DNA of 64,000 nucleotides from Ceraceosorus guamensis (Eukaryota; Basidiomycota; Exobasidiomycetes; Ceraceosorales; Ceraceosoraceae): NCBI RefSeq assembly GCF_003144195.1, contig NW_020290051.1, positions 1 to 64,000 of the forward strand, read 5' to 3'. Shown piece by piece: positions 57,272 to 64,000 of this stretch (position 1 is its first letter; each line of letters starts with the position of its first letter). The notes under the pieces were generated by a model. It saw only the letters and a program-made list of their open reading frames with translations, ran no database searches and was not told where the DNA came from. The position numbers and the translations under genes were made by a program.

Positions 57272-59326
57272 ATGCTCGCTGTCACACGACGCACGTGCTG
57301 GTCTGCCTCGAACCAAGCCAGCTCCTCTGCCTTCCTTTCTAGAGCATGTGTGTCGAGATGCACTGCGCCAGCAAGAGCCTCAGCAGCACCGATGGTAGCA
57401 CCGAAGGTCCACCAATCTGTCGGGCACCCAGTTGTATGCGCGAGCGCTCGAGCCATGGCCACTTCTACAAAGCAAGGTGGCTCATCTCCCTCTCGGCGAG
57501 GCAAGTCCAAGAAGTCGGACACTTCACCCAGCAGACCACCTGCTGGACCTCGGAAGAGAACCTATACGCTCGAAGATCTTGCCGCAGATACCCCTTCCGA
57601 CACAGGCGCGCTCGAAAGGCACGAGGATTTCCCGCATCTACCCGCTCAGAAGCACTGGAAACAACTCTTTAGCGCGGGCGTTGGTATTAGCAGAAACAGG
57701 ACGTTTATTTGCGACAAGGAATTAGCTCAACGTGTGATCGAGGGCTTGAATCTCGACGAGGCGGAGGGACAAGTGACCATCGTCGAGGCGTATCCTGGTA
57801 AGTCGGACAGTGACATCAAATCTTCCGGCCGAGGACAGCACCACCTTACACCCTTGCTCGTCAGGTCCTGGCATCCTCACACGGCTTTTGTTGGAACATC
57901 CAAAGGTGGAGAAGGTGATCGCAATGGAAGACAACCCGACGTACCTGCCATGTATCCAGGTGAGTAGTGCTCAGCTCCGCTCTTTCACCTCAGAGTGTCG
58001 TGCTGAGACGAGCAGCTCTCTCGCAGGCCCTGCAAAACGATCCGACAGTCGCGGGCGGCCCTCCGGGCTCAAAGCTCCTGATCGAGCAAACGAACGCATA
58101 CAAGTGGGAAGCACACACAAACGCCATTCTGAGGGGAGCCTTTGACCACCTGCAAGGCAAATTGCCCGGAGATGGTAACGGAGAGGAGACCATCGATGTT
58201 GAAGCCATCTCGCAAGGAAAGGTTTCTAGCTTAAGGAAGCACGATACGGAAAGCTGGAACGGTTCGTTTGACGGTGAAAAAGTCGCGGTCGTGAATGCAA
58301 TTCATTGACGGTCTCGCTTCCTTATACCCTCACAGCCAAATCGCCAATCATCTTCCTTGCTCAGCTTCCAAATATTGTGTACTCGGAGCAATTGTTCGCC
58401 CAGCTCTGTCACGCCATCGCCCACCGGCAATGGTACTTTCAGTTCGCCCGCGTCAAGATGGCGTTTGTATGCTCTGAAGCGCTGGCAAACGTGAGTGCAG
58501 AGCGATTCAAGCTTGGTCTGCATACCGACTGATGTGCATTGGTCATGGCCTCTCTAGCGAGCTCTTGCTGAGCCAGGGACTCGCGCTCGAGCCAAATTGG
58601 GCGTGATCGTACAGTCACTCGGCGACGTCACCAAGGCCCTTCCTGCTTCGGAGTTCCTTCCCCACTCGCAGAAGATTTATCCAAGCACAGCACTTCGAGA
58701 TCCCGGAGTCATCCAGAGAGAGATAGATATCAACGAGGGTAAGGTGCTTGCGGCTTACAAGACTGCGAGGTTGGCGGCCAACCTCAGCAAAAGAGGTACA
58801 AGCTTGATCGTCGTGGATCCCAAGATCAAGCCACTAGTTGGTCACGGAGAGCTGGATGCTTTGGAATTCATCACTCGCAACCTGTTTGTGCTTCGCAATC
58901 AGACTCTCGAACAAGCTCTCAAGTAAGTAGGGCCTGAACGGACTCCTCGCAAGCTTGAGCATTCTGGTCCTGACGCGCAATTCCAAACACCATCTCAGGC
59001 ACGTCGCTCCCGGTGCCGAGAACCTTCTGCAGCACCTGAAGCCAGGGACGGAAGAGACGAGGGATCACCCGGAAAGGATCATTCTGCCTGACTATATCGT
59101 CATGCATCTGACCAACGAGCAGTGGGCTGCGCTGGCAAGAGTCTTCGACTGCTGGCCCTTCCGACCGCAGATTCTCATTGTAAGTATTGATGCGCTGCCT
59201 CGCGACGCGCCTGTCGTTGCTGCGCAGTAGAGGAGCAAGCAAGCTAATTTTGCGTGCTTGATTCGTTGCTCTGCCCAACAGGAGGATCAGAGGGTTCCCG
59301 GAGGAGAATTGCCAGGCTTGTTGTAA
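57272..59326 (+). CDS. MTF1: Mitochondrial transcription factor B-like (MTF1)
   Basis: Related to rRNA adenine dimethyltransferases; Mtf1/mtTFB helps mitochondrial RNA polymerase open promoters. Seven exons: 57272-57797, 57865-57959, 58027-58261, 58336-58490, 58558-58922, 58999-59179 and 59282-59326 (533 aa). The Arg/Ser-rich N-terminus without acids looks like a mitochondrial presequence. SAM-fold motif I, VEAYPGPGILTR, spans the exon 1/2 junction (~170-182), with acidic AMEDN after it. At the place of the catalytic NLPY of true dimethyltransferases the sequence reads LAQLPN, which argues for a transcription factor rather than an active rRNA methylase. C-terminal blocks are HVAPGAENLL and VFDCWPFRPQ. 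The start has a strong context (GCCGCCATG). Intron 3 has an unusual GTTCGT donor. It could instead be a divergent mitochondrial rRNA methylase. Confidence 0.78.
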
Positions 59327-60010
59327 TGTAGCGTCATCACCACTCAGGACCAATCAGGCATGCCATGTTCCAGAATGTCAATCTGCGAGAGCTTGAAGTT
59401 GAGCGTCTGATCCGTGTGCATGCAGATGCATGCAGAAAAGACAGGATGGAGAGAGAATAGAGCGCGCATGCACACATTTAAGTTTATAACAGAAGCCCTG
59501 TGTCCGAGTGGAAGTAGAAGCAGTACGTGTATTCACACCACTTGCCGCAGGTGCAGCTCTGGGGACTGGTCGTTGGTTTGGTGTTCGACCCCCGCAAGGG
59601 GCTTCGGGGATCATAACTAACGGCCAGGCTTTTTGTGCGGTCCGGCAATCATTCTTGCCCTTCTCACCTTGGCTGCATCACCTTTTCCTCGATCGAACTC
59701 CTGGGCGGTCGCATCTCTCATGCTTACGAGTGCAGACATGCACGCTGGTAAATTGCATCCAGCGATACATGATAAGCCTAACACGTGTGGTTGAGCCCGC
59801 ACGGTGGTATTCAAACGACAGTCACACAAACTTAGACGAGGCCAGAATGAGCAGTATCGTTGGTATTTGGATTCGGGTGCAACGGGTGTGACCTCAAGAG
59901 GTAGTGCAACGTGAAGGTCCACACAGTGCCCACAGTCCGTGAAGCGCCCCAAGAATGGGAAAGCTCCGTCGTGCACAAACGTGGATCGATGCTGAGGTGC
60001 TCCTTCCGTT
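59327..60010. other. Convergent 3' flanks
   Basis: No gene seen between the MTF1-like and acyl-CoA-binding genes. A tRNA-like pair of A-box and B-box words occurs at about 59,501-59,592 but does not fold as a tRNA. Confidence 0.55.
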
Positions 60011-62262
60011 TTATGCCTGCACTGTTGAAGCTTTCTGCGCGTCGTTCTGCAAGCCGCGATTGGATGCGGGAGCGTTGAGAAGGCGTCTAGGTCTCCAGCG
60101 TCTAGCAATGCGAAGCAAAAGGAGGGGATCTCCTCTGCCTGTAATTCTTTGGATCAGCAGCAGGACAAGACTGGCAAGCAGAGCTAAGCTAGTCAAGTCC
60201 AACGCCAGTCGAACGCTGAGATTGAGCACCGCAATAGCCAGCCTCAAAGGTGCTCCGCTTGGAGATCTACCAGACCCTCCAATCGAGCGCCCGCTAGCTG
60301 ATCCTGTTGCTGTTCTGCCTGCTCGCGAGCCAGATGCGAGAGCATAAGAGGGTGGCGCAGCGTTACCCCTTACCGTAGAGGATAGGCCTACCAATATCGC
60401 AATGTCGTGCAGAGCATCGGCGAAAGCTCCATAAGCCGCTCTCAAAGCTCCTCCTCGACTATTTCTTCCGCCAGATGCTCCTCCCGCCGCTCCGGCACTA
60501 CCTCCAAAGAAGATGCCCATCAAGCCCGATCTGCCTCGGTCCGTCTCGACCCGGTTCAGTCTTTCGTGCAGTGCGGTCAGACTGTTTTGGATGGACTGCA
60601 GCGCCTGCTCCACGTCTCCTCCCCCTGACGGTGCGCCCCTTGCTTGCTGTGGCATCGGCCTTCCGCCCGACCGTCCACCCACCGACGAAGGAGCATATGG
60701 TCTGACACTTCCCGAATGATGATAGTAATGCTGTTCGCTGGGAGGGGCCCCACCTGGTCCAGGCCCATGGGCTCCCCCGAGTCCAGGTGGAGCCCTAGAG
60801 GGTGCTGCAGTCGAGTAGAGAGAAGCGCCCGCACCTCCTCCAAAGCCTGTAGCAGACTCACTAGGCGGCATTCGCGCGCCACCTGGAGGCGCATACAATC
60901 TTTGATCCCCGTGTCCGCTCAGACTGCCAGGCCCTCGAGACCAAGATTGCGGTGTAGCATATCCTCTCGAATGCGCTGCCGGTGGTCCATGACTTTGCCC
61001 ACCTGGCGGCCCTCGCCTGCCGCCCTGACCCCTCGCAGCCGCTGCAGCTGCAGCTGCACTCTCCAATTCCGCCTGTCTCCTTTCGTACCTCTCTGCCGTG
61101 TCTCCATCCGATTCCGTCTCGGAGTCACTTATTTGAGCACCGGGCGCGGGGGCTGCGGATCCCATCCCTGTGCGCTGCGGCCCCTGTTGACTGGCAGAAG
61201 GTCCAGCGCTCTGTCTGCCAGCCCAGGCTGCTCCTCGCCCTCTCGTCGCCTGTGCTGACGTCGGGCGAGATACTGAAGCCGATGCCAAAGCAGAGGGCGG
61301 CAGCTGAGGGACTGCGTCCCTCTCCGACTCTGAGTCATGCAAGGCTTGAGCTGGCCCTCCAGGGGAGGGCGGACGAGTGTCCGAGTCTGTGTCCGAATCC
61401 GCTTGAGCAAGCGAAGCTGCGCGCACGTCATTGGTCCGGTCAGCCGTGCTTCTTCAGACAATCCTTGGCTCGAAAAGCTGTATGCGCACCACTCATGACC
61501 CGATCTGCCACATCGCCAGAGTAGCTTTCCAGCTCTTCAATCAGAGCGATCGCCATGGGCCGGTCGCTGAACTTCCGCAAAGTCTGTTTGCAAGCGCAAT
61601 CTTATGTGAGCTTTTGCCTTCGAGCTTTCGTTTTCTGGAAGCTCGCTGAAGCACGCAGACATGCTGTACTCACTCGTAGCATGCTTTCTACATAGAGCTG
61701 CTTTGCGTCCATGCTACTGAGACCTTTGCGACCTGCCCAGGCATCCCTGCACCATGCGGATAGACGTATCAACACGCATGACTGAGGATTGCAATCGAGG
61801 TGAATCGCTCTGTGCACGCACCACTTTGCCCTCCCCAGCATATCGAGCATTCCAGGTCTACGAGAGGTGACATTCCCCTCCGTTGCTGCAGTACAGGGGA
61901 TCGGCCGTCAGTTCTGCGAAGCCAAAACCCCTACGGATGTCGAAAACGTCTGGCTCACCTTGCTTGTACAGACTGGCCGGAGAGACACGGCGTGTGCGAA
62001 TTTGAAGGTGAGCAAACGAGCTGCTTGCTGTGAACAAGTTCGCAGTCCTCACCTGTAGAGAGCCAGTTTCTCCTCATAGCTCGTTTGAATCGGACCTGTC
62101 TTTGGTAGACTCTGAACGATATCCACTGTCCTCTCGAACAGCCTGTTCCGCACATGTGCGAGGATCATTTTGCAGACGTCAATGACCCAGACCAGACAGC
62201 GAGATTGCAGTCAAAGTAGCTCTTGGCACTCACGCATCTATGACCTGTGCTGACGAAGACAT
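60011..62262 (-). CDS. Tail-anchored acyl-CoA-binding protein (ACBD5/Atg37-like)
   Basis: Binds long-chain acyl-CoA. The architecture (N-terminal ACB domain, long linker, C-terminal membrane span) matches peroxisomal ACBD5 and yeast pexophagy factor Atg37. Seven exons: 62262-62234, 62142-62053, 61972-61959, 61885-61822, 61746-61674, 61583-61490 and 61416-60011 (589 aa). ACB domain: residues ~10-115, with SYEEKLALY, YKQATEGNV, RRPGMLDMLGRAKWDAW and the helix-4 block. The third exon is just 14 nt and encodes part of LYKQ. The linker is Gly/Pro/Ala-rich with acidic SDTDSDT and SDSETESD clusters. A short coiled coil (VEQALQSIQNSLTALHERLN) precedes the hydrophobic segment at ~510-543, which is followed by an Arg-rich tail. 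Peroxisomal location is inferred from architecture only. Confidence 0.86.
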
Positions 62263-63261
62263 GTTTGCTGCGTTGGAGCGCGGGCTGCGTCTCGCGACTT
62301 GGGGTATGACCACCAATTATTTTCCGGAGTGCACGGCGAGCTTGATCTGAATCTCAGCAAGCAGAGCTGCGGAACTAGAAGAGAGCACGAACACCAGCTG
62401 CGTATCCTCAAATCGTGCGTCGAAAGAAATGATGCCACACCTGACTGGTCTCGCGCAGTGCCGTATTGGATTGTCGTCTGCTGAAGATCGATCCGATGGC
62501 CAGCCTTGACCGCTACTGTGATGCTTCTGTCGCGGCGTTCACTCAACGCGTGCGGCTACCCACAGCTCGGCCCAGCCAAAACGAGGCGGTGGTTTGTCAA
62601 TCTTCGTAGCCGTCGTCGAGTCGCACGTTGCTAGGTGAGTGGAAAGAGAGAGCGGCGTCGTGGCGTGTATTCGCAAGGCTCTCCTTGCCGTTGTATCGTG
62701 ATTCACGAGTCGTCTGGGTCCCACAACAGCTTCGCAGGTCGATCGATGCCGTGGCCGGGAGGCTAGATGTAGCATGCAGATGCAAGCGAGGAATCTGGCG
62801 GGCGACCTGCGTGCGGGGGCGAAGCAGCTTGGCTTAGAGCAGCATCCAGCGTCAGCCGTAGGAAAGCGGAGAATCGTGAATACTCATTTAGAATTGCGCG
62901 TGAGACCGCGCACGCCACCAGCAGGCTTGCAGCAGCAGCGAGAGTCATGCAGCTGCGATCCGGCTTCCATGACGTTCACAAGATTGCACACGTGACCTTG
63001 AAAAGCCGGCGGCTCATCTTACGATTTGGGCCTTTTCGGGGCGAAGCTGTTGATCAGTAGTCAATTAGAGCCAAGTTCACAGCAAAGATCGTGTGACAAA
63101 GTTTGACATTGCAAATAGCAGCAGATCAGGAGAGCAGAAGCGAACAGCAAGACAAGAGCAAGAAAGACGTAGCCACGGTACACCAAATAAGGAATGGCTC
63201 GATCGTTGAGGTGGTGGGAGAGAGGTCGAAGAGAGCGGCAAAGTGGTCGAACTACACCTCC
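62263..63261. other. Promoter of ACBD5-like gene and 3' flank of PMI gene
   Basis: No gene seen. It has a CACGTG box and a GTGATTCACGAGTCG heptamer-type cluster near 62,698. Confidence 0.6.
62989..62994. promoter_or_regulatory. CACGTG box in ACBD5-like promoter region
   Basis: CACACGTGACC, 727 bp upstream of the ACBD5-like start. Function inferred. Confidence 0.3.
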
Positions 63262-64000
63262 TCAAGCATCGTGAGGCGCCTCGACAAAAGCTCTGAAGAC
63301 CACAAGATCCTCCACTGAGTCCTCCTTGACCCGCAGCGTGATCGTCGTTCCAGCGCCAACAAAAAAAACCTGTCCTGCTCTTTCCAACTCGAATTGCCTT
63401 CTCGAATCGGGCTGCATCGTGTCTGAAGGTCTCTCGTTGTGCGAGGCGTGTCCATTCGAGTGAGACACGGGCTGCGGAATAGAAACGAAGCTTCCTTGGC
63501 CTGAAGTGACGATGAGGACGGATGGTCCATCGAGTGGCTTTTGAGTCTCTTCCTTCCAGGTCTGTGGACCTGATGCAGATCTCAGTGTAGTCCGTATGAC
63601 GCAGAATTCTTCAATTGGCGGATCGTACAGTAAGCTAGGCACGTCCGGCAAGCCGTGCGAGTCAGCCTTGACCTCCTCATACGCAGATGCGCTCAGACTA
63701 CCTTCGGCAGGTGGATATGGCGAAGGCGACATGAGCTGTCTCTCTGCTGAGCCGCTGTTGTACGTCAACATGCTGACCAATGTTTCAGTATCTCGTTCCT
63801 TGGGCGTCAGACCTGCGCGTACAACATTATCTGAGCTAGCCATGCACTCTACGATGTCGCCCTTGATGTAGGCGTGTGGCTCGTTGGCCCCTAAAAACAG
63901 CGCCTGGCCAGGCTGCAGATCCACCACATTCAGCACGAAGGCGCAAAGTACTCCGACATCGCCAGGATACTGTTCGTTGAGGGTCACCAGCAGGCCCGCC
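63262..64000 (-). CDS. Phosphomannose isomerase, type I (5' part outside window)
   Basis: Converts fructose-6-phosphate to mannose-6-phosphate, the entry to GDP-mannose for glycosylation and cell-wall mannan; zinc metalloenzyme of the cytosol. Only the last ~245 codons are present, in one open frame running off the right edge. Family blocks: LNEQYPGDVGVLCAFVLN, LQPGQALFLGANEPHAYI, GDIVECMASSDNVVRAGLTPK (active-site His and the VRAG Arg included), TLVSMLTY. The C-terminal jelly-roll domain follows, with a Ser/His-rich insert near 63,420-63,480. The end, RAFVEAPHDA, is intact. No intron is needed in this part. Confidence 0.93.
   Translation of the reverse strand, partial: AGLLVTLNEQYPGDVGVLCAFVLNVVDLQPGQALFLGANEPHAYIKGDIVECMASSDNVVRAGLTPKERDTETLVSMLTYNSGSAERQLMSPSPYPPAEGSLSASAYEEVKADSHGLPDVPSLLYDPPIEEFCVIRTTLRSASGPQTWKEETQKPLDGPSVLIVTSGQGSFVSIPQPVSHSNGHASHNERPSDTMQPDSRRQFELERAGQVFFVGAGTTITLRVKEDSVEDLVVFRAFVEAPHDA

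Noticed and set aside
59492-59606. tRNA-like element: TGTCCGAGTGG (A-box-like), GTTCGACCC (B-box-like) and a 7-bp complementary end pair
   Set aside because: The T-arm, D-arm and spacing do not fold into a cloverleaf in any register I tried. Treated as chance or a degenerate relic.
1-64000. CRISPR arrays, insertion sequences, retroelements, virus-like elements
   Set aside because: No spaced repeats of CRISPR type, no terminal repeats with target duplications, and no reverse transcriptase, integrase, transposase or capsid motifs seen in any frame.

Overview
This is nuclear DNA of a fungus, most likely a basidiomycete and probably a smut relative (Ustilaginomycotina). That placement is by protein flavour, GC content and intergenic style; no rRNA or marker gene is present to prove it. 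Genes are split by short introns (mostly about 55-290 bp) whose donors are overwhelmingly GTGAGT, and coding islands alternate with long repeat-flecked spacers. I recognise no transposon, provirus, CRISPR array, rRNA gene or convincing tRNA gene. The window ends inside a gene at its right edge.

Layout, left to right: a UPF0658-type Golgi membrane protein (minus); TRM82, the WD40 subunit of tRNA m7G methyltransferase (plus); an ELO fatty-acid elongase (minus) with an 8-nt microexon; a 3-kb spacer; a large F-box-type protein (minus); a 4.5-kb spacer; a five-finger CCCH zinc-finger protein of the ZC3H3/Red5 type (minus); a YND1/CD39 apyrase (plus); the cohesin subunit SCC3/STAG (minus); a P5B ATPase of the YPK9/ATP13A2 type (plus); a 4.8-kb spacer; a block of four genes for predicted secreted proteins (44.4-50.6 kb); SPF27 splicing factor (minus); an LDB17/Dip1/SPIN90 Arp2/3 activator (minus); an MTF1/mtTFB-like mitochondrial transcription factor (plus); a tail-anchored acyl-CoA-binding protein of ACBD5/Atg37 architecture (minus), with a 14-nt microexon; and the 3' part of phosphomannose isomerase (minus, cut by the window end).

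Most genes are unrelated housekeeping functions with no pathway logic. The exception is 44.4-50.6 kb. Three paralogues (45,939-46,698 minus; 47,469-48,395 plus; 49,519-50,568 plus) each have a first exon that is just a signal peptide. An intron sits at the same place in all three, between LG[K/E] and A[F/L], followed by an LCC motif. A shared core then carries FWA.PG, DA[I/V]H[K/R]G and KGVYDIE blocks. I do not recognise the family; it looks like a tandemly and divergently duplicated secreted family, plausibly effectors. A fourth, unrelated secreted coiled-coil protein lies beside it and also has an intron right after the signal peptide. A 64-codon open stretch between two paralogues may be a decayed copy. 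This is the most likely undescribed system in the window.

At the DNA level, the spacers (not the coding exons) are full of short words of one type: a heptamer ACGA[A/C]TC in both orientations, sometimes in tandem arrays. Several promoter regions carry a CACGTGAC box. All exon coordinates were worked out by eye from splice signals; reading-frame sums are consistent (multiples of three) for every complete gene.
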